This document shows, one piece after another, positions 1 through 8,900 of a DNA stretch of 21,622 bases. The notes under the pieces were generated by a model. That model was not told where the DNA came from. It did not search any database and was given only the letters and a program-made list of their open reading frames with translations. Where the stretch lies: IMG/VR virus record IMGVR_UViG_3300017971_000824, positions 1 through 21,622 of that record; one strand, given 5' to 3'. The position numbers were made by a program, and so were the translations under genes. Position 1 is the first letter of the stretch. Each line of letters starts with the position of its first letter. Origin of the DNA: a virus.

Positions 1-1119
1 TAAATTTTCTTTTATGTAATTGATTTCTTTATTATCCATTTTTCCATGGACAACGTAGGGATTGAGATTTAATTGATATGCTAATTTTTCAACAATTAAT
101 GCCTGTTTAGTTTCATCTACCAAATATAGAACAGTCATTCCTTTTGAAATAGCCAGAGATTTTGCTGCTTTTAATAGTTTATTATTTCTTATCTTACTGT
201 ATAGAATATCCTCACGCATAACTGATTTGTAATCAATTCCTTGAGGACTGTGACAATAGTAGCTTACCATGTTGACCTTAACAGGAAGAACTCGTTTAGA
301 TGCTTCTTTATCAGTGACTTCACTTAGTATATTGCCAAAGCAACCCATCATTTTAAACGTTTTTTTCAAATTATGTTTGAATTTTTGTGGTGTGGCTGTA
401 ACACCATACCGATAGTAAATATTTTTTCCATTTTTATTAAGAAATTTTTTTATTGTTTCATTAACTAAATGTACTTCGTCACATAGGATAAGCTGAATAT
501 TATTTCTGGAGACTGTGAATTTATTAAGGGATTGAAATAAACAGATAGTGATATCCCGTTGATCATAAATACCGTCACCAATCATACCTACACGATCACC
601 AAACCAATTCTTAAAAGAATCATACATTTGTTTACCAATTGATTTGGTTGGTACAATAAGAAGGGTATTGGGACAGTATAATTTATCAATAATGCCACCT
701 AATATAATTGATTTACCCATTCCAGTAGGTCCGACAATGATACCCATTTTATTCGGACCTATTTTGCGGAATACCTTTGCTTGATATGGTTCAAATTCAA
801 TTCCCGGTAGGGATGGCATTAATTTACGGGGTAGTTCATAAGAATCTGGTGATCGAATGATCTCCACTGTTTGTCTTCTTAATAAAAGACCTTTTCGTTT
901 TACATATCCTACAAGACCACTTGGAAAATAGTATAATCCATAACGTGATGCTCCATAATCAAATGTCACATCTTTTACTATTTCTTTTCCAATTGATTTA
1001 TCAAAGTATTTTCTTTTTTCTTTATAGGATAATATATTTTTTACAAATGCCCCCGTAACATTGTTTTCACAACGGAAACTTCCAGCATGAATTTCTTTAA
1101 TTTTTAAAGATTTATCCAT
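1..1119 (-). CDS. UvsW-like superfamily II DNA helicase, 3'-truncated by the window edge
   Basis: The first 373 residues are visible and open to the window edge. Superfamily II helicase motifs appear in order: a Q-motif-like FEPYQ near residue 110, Walker A GPTGMGKS at 130-137, a DEVH box at 214-217 (a DEAH variant), and motif III TATP at 241-244 within GVTATP. The second RecA-like domain begins after about residue 300 (VLYLVDE, VVHGKM) and is cut off. In T4, UvsW unwinds branched recombination intermediates and R-loops, and the RecA/UvsY/gp32 neighbours fit that role. The start ATG shares one base with the stop of the DnaB-like gene (TAATG), implying translational coupling. The N-terminus contains SLKIKE, resembling a motif repeated in several proteins here. 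The helicase family is clear; the UvsW assignment is inferred from context. Confidence 0.85.
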   Translation of the reverse strand, partial: MDKSLKIKEIHAGSFRCENNVTGAFVKNILSYKEKRKYFDKSIGKEIVKDVTFDYGASRYGLYYFPSGLVGYVKRKGLLLRRQTVEIIRSPDSYELPRKLMPSLPGIEFEPYQAKVFRKIGPNKMGIIVGPTGMGKSIILGGIIDKLYCPNTLLIVPTKSIGKQMYDSFKNWFGDRVGMIGDGIYDQRDITICLFQSLNKFTVSRNNIQLILCDEVHLVNETIKKFLNKNGKNIYYRYGVTATPQKFKHNLKKTFKMMGCFGNILSEVTDKEASKRVLPVKVNMVSYYCHSPQGIDYKSVMREDILYSKIRNNKLLKAAKSLAISKGMTVLYLVDETKQALIVEKLAYQLNLNPYVVHGKMDNKEINYIKENL

Positions 1120-2522
1120 TAATAATCAACTCCAGCTTCAGCAGATTTATCGTCTTCATCTTGTTTTTCTTTCAGTTCATAGGTATCAAGAGCAACCTGA
1201 CCTATCTCCAGATCACGCACTAAACCAATTTGCATGTGCTGTTTACCATGGCGATAGTTGGCAATATATAATCTGTATTTATTTTGTTCTTCTTCAAATT
1301 TAGTTTGACAGAATGCAAGTACAAGATCACTGTTAAAAATAGTATCAATGTCATCAGCAACAAGGTGAGAGTGAAATATTTCAGCGGTCATGGCTTTACG
1401 ATTTCCCTGCATAGCAGAAATAGCAATCATATTTTTACGACCACTTAGATCTTTTAAACCAATACAATTTTCACTGATCCTTTCTTTCTTACTTTGCCCA
1501 GCAGCAGTTTCTTTCATAATACCAAGATAGTCAACGATAACTACATCAGTATAGAATCCTGATTCTTCTAATTCATCAATGATACGTTCAACATCAAAAC
1601 AATTTAAACGACCACGATTAAAAGCAACGACACGCAAATCACCACCACCGATTTTACGCATTCGATTTCTGTTTTCAACAACCTTATTGATATTGTAAAT
1701 GCTGTCTATATTTTCAGTACTTTTGATCCAATCTTCACCAACTTTTCTCATGACCTCTACATTATCACCATTCATACGGGAAGTCATAAAGCCAATGGTC
1801 ATGTCAAAACGTTCATCAATTTGTTCCTTACCCATTTCTAATGAAATGAATAGTACACGTTTGCCTTGAAATACAGCGGTAACAGCCATTTCAATTAAGA
1901 ACCAAGTTTTACCACCTTTGGTTGCTCCTAATACTGTTACTAACCAAGAGTTTCGATATCCCCCTATGGTTGCATCTAAAACATCGATGCCGGTTGACAT
2001 GTCAAAACGATTTTCTTTTATACGATCATGAATGAATGAGCGATCTTCCAAAAAGTTATAGTATGGTTCCTCAATAACAGGATCTTTGATTGCCTTTAGA
2101 ATAAGTAGTTTGGCATCATTGTACTTACCCCTTTTAATTAATGAAGCGAATTCGACACTTGCTTCCTCTAATCTGAAGTGTCGAATCGCATCATCAATCG
2201 TTTTTAATATGTATTCAGGGTTTGATCCTGATATGTCTTTGAGAACTCCAATGAGATTAATGCAACGATCATATAGATCAGAAGGAATAGACTTTTCACG
2301 TTCTTTAAAGATATCGAAAAAGTTATCCTGTGGTGCAGCATTAAAATCATCGAAGAACTCAAAGCATATCTCAATAAGGAATTTTTTATCTCTGGTTTTG
2401 AAAATGTCCAGAGGAACAGTGTGTCTAACTTTTTTGATAAAATCGTCATTCTGGATACAATGAAGGATGATCTGATTTAAAAAGTGATTATTGAATTTCA
2501 ATGCACCAGAAGTATAAGACAC
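1119..2522 (-). CDS. DnaB/gp41-like replicative DNA helicase
   Basis: A 467-residue protein with the layout of DnaB-family hexameric helicases: an alpha-helical N-terminal region (about 1-150), a linker, then a RecA-fold motor. Walker A GATKGGKT lies at 199-206, the H1a-like segment VLFISLEM at 223-230, and Walker B VVIVDYLG at 327-334. The family normally moves 5'-3' on the lagging-strand template and recruits primase. The start is GTG, preceded by AGAAAGGAT about ten bases upstream; no better ATG is nearby. It starts 15 bases after the methyltransferase stop and its own stop overlaps the UvsW-like start. The C-terminus is acidic. No primase or loader is recognised in this window. DnaB-like versus a stand-alone RadA/KaiC-type ATPase is decided by the N-terminal domain and overall length. 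Confidence 0.85.
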   Translation of the reverse strand: MSYTSGALKFNNHFLNQIILHCIQNDDFIKKVRHTVPLDIFKTRDKKFLIEICFEFFDDFNAAPQDNFFDIFKEREKSIPSDLYDRCINLIGVLKDISGSNPEYILKTIDDAIRHFRLEEASVEFASLIKRGKYNDAKLLILKAIKDPVIEEPYYNFLEDRSFIHDRIKENRFDMSTGIDVLDATIGGYRNSWLVTVLGATKGGKTWFLIEMAVTAVFQGKRVLFISLEMGKEQIDERFDMTIGFMTSRMNGDNVEVMRKVGEDWIKSTENIDSIYNINKVVENRNRMRKIGGGDLRVVAFNRGRLNCFDVERIIDELEESGFYTDVVIVDYLGIMKETAAGQSKKERISENCIGLKDLSGRKNMIAISAMQGNRKAMTAEIFHSHLVADDIDTIFNSDLVLAFCQTKFEEEQNKYRLYIANYRHGKQHMQIGLVRDLEIGQVALDTYELKEKQDEDDKSAEAGVDY

Positions 2523-2537
2523 AGTTTGATATCCTTT

Positions 2538-3293
2538 CTAATTCTTTTTATGCACTCCAAAAAGTGTCCAACTATCCTTGTAATTTTGGTAAAAAGATGG
2601 TGCATCTTTTTCCATTGATGGGCTAAATTTATTTTCTTTAAAATTTTCACGAATAGCGGAATCAATTGAAAGGAATTTTGAGATATTCTTTTTCCACCAA
2701 TATTCTGTTTGAACATTAATGTGAGTTTGATCTCCAAGTTCAATGTCATCTTTTGACATTCCTACTTTAACAGCAGGAATAACAATAACACCCACACCGT
2801 CTTCACTTAATACACGGTTCATTTCTTCAAGGATGAATGGGATACCATCTGTATCCACATGTTCTAAAGTATGAGAGCAATGGATCATTGTAACAGAGTT
2901 ATCTTCCAGAGGAAGTTCTTCTGTTGCAATATTTAATACTTGCATTTCATCATCAGAGAATCCATGTCTTCTTTTGCCAAGATCAATCATGTATTCAGAA
3001 ATATCAAAGCCTTTAACATTTCCAAATACTTTGGTTTCTTTCATTCCAAGAAGATTGACACCACAAGCAGTTCCAAGATCAACAAAAAGAGCAGTACGAT
3101 CATTTGCTGCTTGTTCAACTACATCTGTAATAGAAACAAGTAACTTTGCATAATTTCTTTGCCAATCTCCATAGTAGGCATAATTGATTCCTTGAGCAAG
3201 ACGATCTTTAAAGTATTTCTCTCCGAAATTTGCGATTTCTGCTGCACTGGTTTTTGCTCTTAAAGGTTTACGTTCAGTTTTCTTTTTAGCCAT
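2538..3293 (-). CDS. Class I SAM-dependent methyltransferase, substrate unknown
   Basis: A 251-residue protein with a Methyltransf_11-type Rossmann core. Motif I is VDLGTACG at about 71-78 (SAM glycine loop), the acidic residue after strand 2 is D97 in GFDIS, and the motif IV region is MIHCSHTLEHV near 136-146. No DPPY/NPPY or Pro-Cys DNA-methylase motif is visible, so it is not an obvious DNA base methylase; a small molecule, protein or modified nucleotide are all possible. I chose the ATG at 3293 rather than an upstream in-frame codon at 3389 because AAGGAG sits just before it. It overlaps the exonuclease stop by eight bases (ATGGCTAA). The N-terminus is Lys-rich, like several neighbours. 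Confidence 0.75.
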   Translation of the reverse strand: MAKKKTERKPLRAKTSAAEIANFGEKYFKDRLAQGINYAYYGDWQRNYAKLLVSITDVVEQAANDRTALFVDLGTACGVNLLGMKETKVFGNVKGFDISEYMIDLGKRRHGFSDDEMQVLNIATEELPLEDNSVTMIHCSHTLEHVDTDGIPFILEEMNRVLSEDGVGVIVIPAVKVGMSKDDIELGDQTHINVQTEYWWKKNISKFLSIDSAIRENFKENKFSPSMEKDAPSFYQNYKDSWTLFGVHKKN

Positions 3294-4194
3294 TTTCAAT
3301 CTCCTTATAAAAACGATTTTGGAATGCACGTTCAAATTCATGCATCCTTTCAATAAACGATTTGAAACCCATTTGTTGACAGATTTCAAACCACCTTAGT
3401 ATATTTAAATTCGTTATTTTATAACGAATATTGTATTCTTTTAAATCAGGGTGAGGTAGTACAGTTAATCGTTTACAAAGTTCATATTGGTCTATATTAT
3501 CTGAAATTTTTTTGGATATTTTAGAGCTTGCTTCATTTTTTAAATAGGCTAATGCTCCTTTGGGTCCGATACCTTTTATTCCCGGCACCGTATCAGAAGA
3601 ACATCCAGCTAATGCTTTATACAATCCCCATTGTTCAGGGACAATACCATATTTACGTATGAACCATTTGCGATCTTTTTTCTTTTTATCGTCAGGACTA
3701 TATATAATAGTGTTTTCATCCAGACATTGATAAAGATCTTCATCTCTGGTTATGAGAACCTTATTTAAATATGGATATTTATTTACGTATAAAGCAAACA
3801 AATCATCAGCTTCATATCCTTCAAGCAATTCACTGGCAAAACCAAGCTGTTCACACATTTCCACAATTAATGGATATTCTTCATGCACTTTGTTTTTTGC
3901 TTCAGCTTGTTCATCAGTTAGATTACTGGTTCGTTCTTTATATCCAGCATATTCTTTTTTTCTAACGGAATCATGAAAAGAATCCCAAAGAATAATTGTG
4001 TTTACTGGATTAAATAGATTTGCCATTGACTTTAAGGTATTAAAAAACCCAAAGTAAATACCCGTTGCTTGATCTTCGTATGATAAACTGGAAACATTGC
4101 TACTATACTGTGATCGATAGACAAGGTGCTTTCCATCGATGAACATAATACATTCACCAGTTTCATCTTTTATTTTTAAATTATGTCTTTTCAT
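3286..4194 (-). CDS. FEN-type 5'-3' exonuclease (T4 RNase H / T5 D15 family)
   Basis: This 302-residue protein matches flap endonuclease/5'-3' exonuclease architecture. Metal-binding acidic residues occur in the expected order: D20 in FIDGKH, D71 in LWDS, E128/D130/D131 in GYEADD, D151/D153 in TRDEDL, and D201 in SSDTVPGIKGIGPKGA, which is also the helix-hairpin-helix DNA-binding region. YKER (85-88) matches the conserved arginine element. The likely role is removal of RNA primers and flaps on the lagging strand. The family usually begins almost directly with the first Asp motif, whereas this protein carries about 15 extra residues starting MKRHNLKIKD, a near copy of the start of the 56-residue protein at 14889-15059. 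The start overlaps the upstream stop as ATGA, and its AAAGG ribosome site lies inside the last codons of that gene. Confidence 0.88.
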   Translation of the reverse strand: MKRHNLKIKDETGECIMFIDGKHLVYRSQYSSNVSSLSYEDQATGIYFGFFNTLKSMANLFNPVNTIILWDSFHDSVRKKEYAGYKERTSNLTDEQAEAKNKVHEEYPLIVEMCEQLGFASELLEGYEADDLFALYVNKYPYLNKVLITRDEDLYQCLDENTIIYSPDDKKKKDRKWFIRKYGIVPEQWGLYKALAGCSSDTVPGIKGIGPKGALAYLKNEASSKISKKISDNIDQYELCKRLTVLPHPDLKEYNIRYKITNLNILRWFEICQQMGFKSFIERMHEFERAFQNRFYKEIENG

Positions 4195-4754
4195 TTGGAA
4201 GCAACCTTTAGTTTCATTCTCTTTTTGGGTTTGAGTTTTACTCTTTTAATTGTTTTAGTTTTGAGTGGCATTCTTTTAGGAACTGCATCAACCACTGTAC
4301 TATACTCTGATTTTTTGAAAAGGTTTCTCCAATTGTCAAAGGTAATCTGGTAATCCACATCTATATGCCAATGTGGATTACCATATTCTTTCAGTTGATT
4401 TAATCGATGTGTTAATTGATTCGCTAATCCAGTAGTGGCAACAAATGTTTCATCTGTAGCAAATCCCTCAATTTGTTCCATACCGGGACCGGAAGGATAA
4501 AAAAGAAGATCGTATATTCTATCCCATTTTGGTTCATCATTTACTCTTGTTTTTATATAAAGCTGAATAGAATAACGATCAACCCTTGATATTTTCATTA
4601 TCATTGGATCAAAGAAACTTAAATATGCTAAATCAGAATCGTCATGAACAATTGGAGTATCAGATGTAACAGTACGGGAAATAGTCATTCCTTTTTTAAT
4701 AATTGATTTGGTTTTTAACTTAGGTCGTTTTGCATTCAACTTTAACCGGGGCAT
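4191..4754 (-). CDS. Unknown protein with basic LKLK-type repeats at both ends
   Basis: I do not recognise this 187-residue protein. Its ends are unlike its middle. Residues 1-21 contain RLKLNAK and PKLKTK, and residues 161-187 contain PLKTKTIK, VKLKPKK and MKLKVASK. These are alternating Lys and hydrophobic residues that could form beta strands or bind nucleic acid. The core (about 25-155) is mixed alpha/beta with SFFDPMIMKI, WDRIYDLLFYP and PHWHIDVDYQITFDNW, and no catalytic motif I can name. AAAAGGAG precedes the ATG. The gene starts 18 bases after the ribonucleotide reductase stop and overlaps the FEN exonuclease start by ATGA, so the two are probably co-translated. A role with the exonuclease is plausible from coupling only. 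Confidence 0.7.
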   Translation of the reverse strand: MPRLKLNAKRPKLKTKSIIKKGMTISRTVTSDTPIVHDDSDLAYLSFFDPMIMKISRVDRYSIQLYIKTRVNDEPKWDRIYDLLFYPSGPGMEQIEGFATDETFVATTGLANQLTHRLNQLKEYGNPHWHIDVDYQITFDNWRNLFKKSEYSTVVDAVPKRMPLKTKTIKRVKLKPKKRMKLKVASK

Positions 4755-4772
4755 AACGATCTCCTTTTCTAT

Positions 4773-7139
4773 TTATTCACATGAACTATAGCCACAAGCC
4801 GTACAATAACCACCACGGCAACCAGTGTCATGTCTTAATGTATTCCGATAACAAATAGGACACGTATCCTGTTGTGTTTTAGAAATACAATCCATATTAA
4901 CATCACCGATATTGGATTCCATGAATGCATCTACTCGTTTGTTTTTCTGATCCCAATGATACTCAATCAATTTAGCAATGGCATCAACGATTGATTCAGC
5001 ACTATCACTTTTGGTCATATCATCAGAGATTTTGAACCAAAATTTCTCACCTTTTAATCCACGAAGGGTATCAATGATAATATCCATAGGGATACCACCC
5101 TGTAATGCTTTAGAACAGACACGTCCCAAAGCATCAATCAGAACATTGGTCAATGCTCCTTGTTTTCCAACGCGGAAGAAGATTTCAAATGGTTTCTTTT
5201 TATTATCAAAATTACAAGTGATAAACAGTTTACCATAGGGAGTTTTAATTTCAACTGTTTCCCCAACACGTTTGATGGGGCGATCAAATCCTATAACTTG
5301 ATCTTCTTTGCGTTTCATTTTACCAAAGTGAACAACTGAATCACGGCAACCATCTCTGAATACGGTAACACCTTTCAGACCTTTTTTATATGCTTCACGA
5401 TAAATGTTATCAACATCTTCTATTGTTGCGGTATTGGGAAGATTACATGTAGAAGAAATAGCCAGAGAAATATATTTTTGTCCTGCTGCTTGCATATCAA
5501 TTTTACGCATTGGATCAATATCATGAGCTACCTTATATAGTTTTCGCATACTTTCGGGCAATTCAGTTAGATTTTGAATTGATCCATGATTTTCAACGAT
5601 CTTATTCATAATAATCGTTTTACGTCTTTGAACTTCAGTTTCATTTTTACTGCTATCATGTATATTACTACGAATCCATTTTGTTAAATCGTTTTCAAAA
5701 TCCTGATGTACTATTTTTAAAACGTCATTGCAATCGACCAGTGGTTTCTCCCAAACCAGTGCCATTAAAGGTTCCCAAGCATAAGAACAATCGGAACTGA
5801 TTGATATAGATCCTGTTGGAGCAATGCAAGACCATGTGGAATTACGAATACCAAAATGGACAAAGCGTTGAATGATTTCTTCATCATTTTTAGTATAGTG
5901 TTTCAGTAATTTTACAAAATGATTTAAATCTTTTTCAGGTATAGCAATTGGTGTCCGACCTTCCTTTTCAATAAGGGATATGGAAGCATCGATTGCATTT
6001 TTGGTTAATTCAAAACAAATTCTTTCAAAAAATTGTATGGATTCATCAGAACCGTAGCTGATACCAAGCTTAATACAGGCATCAGCAAAACCCATTATAC
6101 CTAAACCGATTGGACGTTGTGATTGGCTATTCTCTTTAAATTTATGATGAATGTATGTTGATACATCAATGACATTATCCAGAAATTTTACGGCTGTAAA
6201 TGTACTTTCTTTAAAGGCATCCCAATTAAAGAATGGTTTAAAATCAGGATCAGCCATACCGGGAGAGGTACGGATAAAAGGAACTATATTAATTGAACCA
6301 ATGTTACATACACTCCAAGGTGGTAGGGGAACTTCACCACAAGGATTGGTGCAATCAATTTTACTGACGGACGGAAATGCATTGTATTTGTTTGCTGCAT
6401 TGATAAATAAAAGGCCGGGATCACCACATTCCCAAGCTGATTTTACGACCTTATTCCATATTTCATCGGCATTGACTGTGCCTACTATTTGTTTTTTATT
6501 AGGAGAAACAATATTAACAGCTTTATTTGCTTCTCCTTGTTCCATTACTTTACGCATGAATTCATCATCAATCGACATGGATAGATTGAAACTTTGTAAT
6601 GTTTCATTTCCATTTGATTTAGCAGTAATGATATCCATTGCTTCAGGATGATCATATCGGAATACACCAATATTGGCGGCACGTCTTGATCGTCCACCAG
6701 ATTTAACGGTATCGCTTATTAAATCAACAACTCGTAAATAACGAAGTGGACCGGAAGCAATACCACCAGTAGAAATAGGAGATGAATTTTCACGAAGATT
6801 GGTAATGGGAATACCTGATCCAGCACCGGATGCATATATTTTAGAGCATACTCCCCACATTTCAATGATGGATTCCATTGAATCCTCAAGGCCCAGCACA
6901 AAGCAAGCTGCCAATTGTTTATCATGTGCCTTATCAGATCTACGACCAGCATTTATCATGCAGGGACTATTGGGACGAAATATTTTTTCATTTAATATAT
7001 TTTCAAATTCTTCTATTTCTTGTGGAGATTTACCAATTGCATTGGCAACTCTGGTATGTACTTCCCAAGGTTCAGATTCATTTCTCAACTGATCAAAGTA
7101 TAAACGTTTATATACTGCGATTGCATTCTCACTGTACAT
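4773..7139 (-). CDS. nrdJ: Class II (adenosylcobalamin-dependent) ribonucleoside reductase
   Basis: This 788-residue protein is a class II reductase, converting ribonucleotides to deoxyribonucleotides without a separate radical-generating subunit. Active-site features are NPCGE at 265-269 (C267 as the expected thiyl cysteine, E269), and redox cysteines C79 (in AACFVL) and C278 (in WSVCNIG). The C267-C278 spacing of 11 matches NrdJ. Other signatures are NSPCMINAG (57-64), GLGIMGFADACIKLG, NSTWSCIAPTGSISI and KGVTVFRDGCR. The C-terminus is a Cys cluster, CPICYR to CTACGYSSC, typical of NrdJ and used for thiol relay or zinc binding. AAAGGA precedes the ATG, which shares one base with the previous stop (TAATG). 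No NrdB or NrdG partner is nearby, consistent with class II. Activity would depend on host B12. Confidence 0.95.
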   Translation of the reverse strand: MYSENAIAVYKRLYFDQLRNESEPWEVHTRVANAIGKSPQEIEEFENILNEKIFRPNSPCMINAGRRSDKAHDKQLAACFVLGLEDSMESIIEMWGVCSKIYASGAGSGIPITNLRENSSPISTGGIASGPLRYLRVVDLISDTVKSGGRSRRAANIGVFRYDHPEAMDIITAKSNGNETLQSFNLSMSIDDEFMRKVMEQGEANKAVNIVSPNKKQIVGTVNADEIWNKVVKSAWECGDPGLLFINAANKYNAFPSVSKIDCTNPCGEVPLPPWSVCNIGSINIVPFIRTSPGMADPDFKPFFNWDAFKESTFTAVKFLDNVIDVSTYIHHKFKENSQSQRPIGLGIMGFADACIKLGISYGSDESIQFFERICFELTKNAIDASISLIEKEGRTPIAIPEKDLNHFVKLLKHYTKNDEEIIQRFVHFGIRNSTWSCIAPTGSISISSDCSYAWEPLMALVWEKPLVDCNDVLKIVHQDFENDLTKWIRSNIHDSSKNETEVQRRKTIIMNKIVENHGSIQNLTELPESMRKLYKVAHDIDPMRKIDMQAAGQKYISLAISSTCNLPNTATIEDVDNIYREAYKKGLKGVTVFRDGCRDSVVHFGKMKRKEDQVIGFDRPIKRVGETVEIKTPYGKLFITCNFDNKKKPFEIFFRVGKQGALTNVLIDALGRVCSKALQGGIPMDIIIDTLRGLKGEKFWFKISDDMTKSDSAESIVDAIAKLIEYHWDQKNKRVDAFMESNIGDVNMDCISKTQQDTCPICYRNTLRHDTGCRGGYCTACGYSSCE

Positions 7140-7798
7140 TACTTAATTCCTTTCTTTGATTCTTCTAATTTCTTTTGGTTCTCATAATATTTATCACGGT
7201 ATTCTAAACATTTTACCATGGATTTTTGTAATTCATCCTTTTGATTGAACATCATGGCAAGTGCTGCAACATCAACCCAATCTTCATCCCTTAAATTTTT
7301 TCTTAAATTTTCCAGCAATTCATCTTTGGAAAATTGTTCTGGATCAAAATTGCTATCGTACTTTTTATGTTTACTCATGATTTTGGAATAAACGATGTGA
7401 CAAAAAATATTAAAACAAGCAGTGATCGCTTCAATTTTAACACGATCTGGTGCAAGGACAAGGCCAGCTAATTTGGTCATGTTTTCAGATCGGAATAGAT
7501 CCTGAGTTTGAATACCAAAACCCAACAATTTATTACGTTCTGTTTGTCTACGAAGATTGAATTTTTGAAATGCCTGTCGTTTCATTTGAGATATTTTGTC
7601 CAGCAAATATCCTTTGGGATCATCACTGGTATAAAATTCAAATTCATTTTTTTCGTAGTTTGGTCTTAATTCTATTCCTAAGGGATGAAGGAATGTACGA
7701 TTTATTTCTTGAAGTATGCCGTTGCAATCCATGAAATTTAATAATTCTTCCCCCTGAAGTAACCGTTCGCTTGATTGATCCGTTAATACATTTTTCAT
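7139..7798 (-). CDS. Unknown phage protein, 219 residues
   Basis: The function is not recognised. The N-terminal half has NRTFLHPLGIELRP followed by a DDPKGY segment, a pattern I associate with small uncharacterised phage proteins. A basic, Gln/Arg-rich helix follows (KRQAFQKFNLRRQTERNKLL). The C-terminal half has helices around LAPDRVKIEAITACFNIFCH and DEDWVDVAALAMMFNQ, then a charged helical tail ending KKGIK, so the gene may join two units. The start at 7798 was chosen over an in-frame codon at 7831 because GGAGGAAGCACA lies immediately upstream. The stop overlaps the reductase start by one base, and its last codons (AAAGGAATTAAG) provide the reductase ribosome site. This arrangement suggests coupled expression with nucleotide metabolism. 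Confidence 0.75.
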   Translation of the reverse strand: MKNVLTDQSSERLLQGEELLNFMDCNGILQEINRTFLHPLGIELRPNYEKNEFEFYTSDDPKGYLLDKISQMKRQAFQKFNLRRQTERNKLLGFGIQTQDLFRSENMTKLAGLVLAPDRVKIEAITACFNIFCHIVYSKIMSKHKKYDSNFDPEQFSKDELLENLRKNLRDEDWVDVAALAMMFNQKDELQKSMVKCLEYRDKYYENQKKLEESKKGIK

Positions 7799-8075
7799 TG
7801 TGCTTCCTCCATAGTGTGTCTTCGATTTCAAGAGTACTTAATTTTAATACAAATCCTCTATCCTCTATTACCTGTATTTGTTTTGCCATCAGGATTCTAA
7901 CATCTCTGTTAATGAATCTTTTTGGATTTTTAATTACTCTTTTTCCCTGATTGCATTGAAGGCATTGATCAAATGATGATTTTAATTCTTTTATTATCAA
8001 CCCTTCCTTTATAAGTATCTGACGTTTAATACAGGCATCCGTGGATAAAGTGCATTTGAACTTCTTGCAAAACAT
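7644..8075 (-). CDS. Small Cys-rich (probable zinc-binding) protein with an unusually long 3' overlap
   Basis: A 143-codon frame beginning MFCKKFKC. Cysteines at 3, 8, 15, 38 and 41 (ending CLQCNQGKR) look like a zinc-binding domain in the first 45 residues, resembling small Cys-rich phage proteins of unknown function. AGGGGAAG precedes the ATG, 15 bases after the stop of the papain-like gene. The frame runs 155 bases into the next gene in another register. The tail past about residue 92 is basic (ending IKTKLRKK) and may be a genuine overlap or the result of a lost stop. A true short protein ending near 7800 cannot be excluded. The N-terminal domain is the well-supported part. Confidence 0.6.
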   Translation of the reverse strand: MFCKKFKCTLSTDACIKRQILIKEGLIIKELKSSFDQCLQCNQGKRVIKNPKRFINRDVRILMAKQIQVIEDRGFVLKLSTLEIEDTLWRKHNEKCINGSIKRTVTSGGRIIKFHGLQRHTSRNKSYIPSSLRNRIKTKLRKK

Positions 8076-8090
8076 AGCACTTCCCCTGTA

Positions 8091-8891
8091 TTATTTGGTT
8101 ATATAATTGGTAAGGTCTATTTCGTAATTAATTATTTTTTTAATGATAGGATACTTATACTGGAAGGAAGGGGTAATTTCCATTAAGGGCTGTTTGTGTA
8201 TTGGACATTCATGTACAGACATTAGTTTATTTTTAAAATAAGGTGTTGGATGAACACTATTACATAGAGGACAATACCGATAATAAAAAACAGGAAGATA
8301 ATCATCATAAAGAATAGTATACTTGGGACCAGTGCGTTCTTCATTCAAAGCACATCTAATTTCATCAGCTAAGTGATCTGGATTGGTGCCATAGAAATTG
8401 TGATGCCTTGCGCCAGCTTTAAAAAGAACTTTAGCAACGTATTCAGAACATACTAATTTTTTCCAGTGGAATATATGTGCTATATTGATAAGATGAAGGG
8501 GAATGCGATAAGCAGGGTAGATTTGACCAATATGTTTATTGGTCGCTAACATTGCTTTTAATCTTAAATTATCATTTATTTTATTCCAACGTCCAATTAA
8601 TATTCTTTTACCCTGATAGTGATAGAAAAGATTTTTACTTGTTAATGTCCAAAGACACTCAAGGGTGCATGATCCACCGGATAAAATACCCGTATGATTA
8701 AATTCGGATTCACGATCTGGATTTTGATTTTTTGTAACAAAGCGAATTCCTTTAGACAGTATGCTATCTCCAGCTACACAAAAAATGTCAAGAAGTTTTA
8801 AATCGATATTTAAGAAGTGCGAAGAATCAAATGAGAATACTTTTAGACCATCATACAATCCCGGTTCAATAGGTTGTGGCATTCCTGACAT
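8091..8891 (-). CDS. Permuted papain-like (YiiX / NlpC-P60 type) protein with C-terminal zinc ribbon
   Basis: A 266-residue protein. FNHTGIL with H66, an acidic LECLW segment (E78) and LVCSEYVAKVL with C148 reproduce the His-then-Cys order of circularly permuted NlpC/P60 (YiiX/YebB-like) cysteine hydrolases. Family members act on amide or acyl bonds; the substrate here is unknown. A second domain has CPLC at 207-210 and CPIH at 229-232, a probable zinc ribbon. No signal peptide is evident. I place the start at 8891 (MSGMPQP) because AAAGGA lies nine bases upstream, whereas the ATG at 8912 has no ribosome site. It follows the Rad50 C-terminal half directly. A hydrolase among recombination genes is unusual and could act on a host or modified protein. 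Confidence 0.6.
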   Translation of the reverse strand: MSGMPQPIEPGLYDGLKVFSFDSSHFLNIDLKLLDIFCVAGDSILSKGIRFVTKNQNPDRESEFNHTGILSGGSCTLECLWTLTSKNLFYHYQGKRILIGRWNKINDNLRLKAMLATNKHIGQIYPAYRIPLHLINIAHIFHWKKLVCSEYVAKVLFKAGARHHNFYGTNPDHLADEIRCALNEERTGPKYTILYDDYLPVFYYRYCPLCNSVHPTPYFKNKLMSVHECPIHKQPLMEITPSFQYKYPIIKKIINYEIDLTNYITK

Positions 8892-8900
8892 TACTTTAAA

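Noticed and set aside
2086-2463. A 125-codon plus-strand open frame antisense to the DnaB-like gene
   Set aside because: It lies opposite a well-supported gene and its composition is typical of reverse-complement reading.
2498-2749. An 83-codon minus-strand frame overlapping the methyltransferase 3' end
   Set aside because: It is an out-of-frame reading of the methyltransferase; no start signal supports it.
6151-6651. A 166-codon plus-strand open frame inside the ribonucleotide reductase gene
   Set aside because: It is antisense to conserved NrdJ motifs and has no homology signal; it is a shadow of the real gene.
7139-8075. Possible gene fusion between the Cys-rich protein and the 219-residue protein
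   Set aside because: The downstream gene has its own strong GGAGGA site and ATG, so separate genes with an overlap are simpler.
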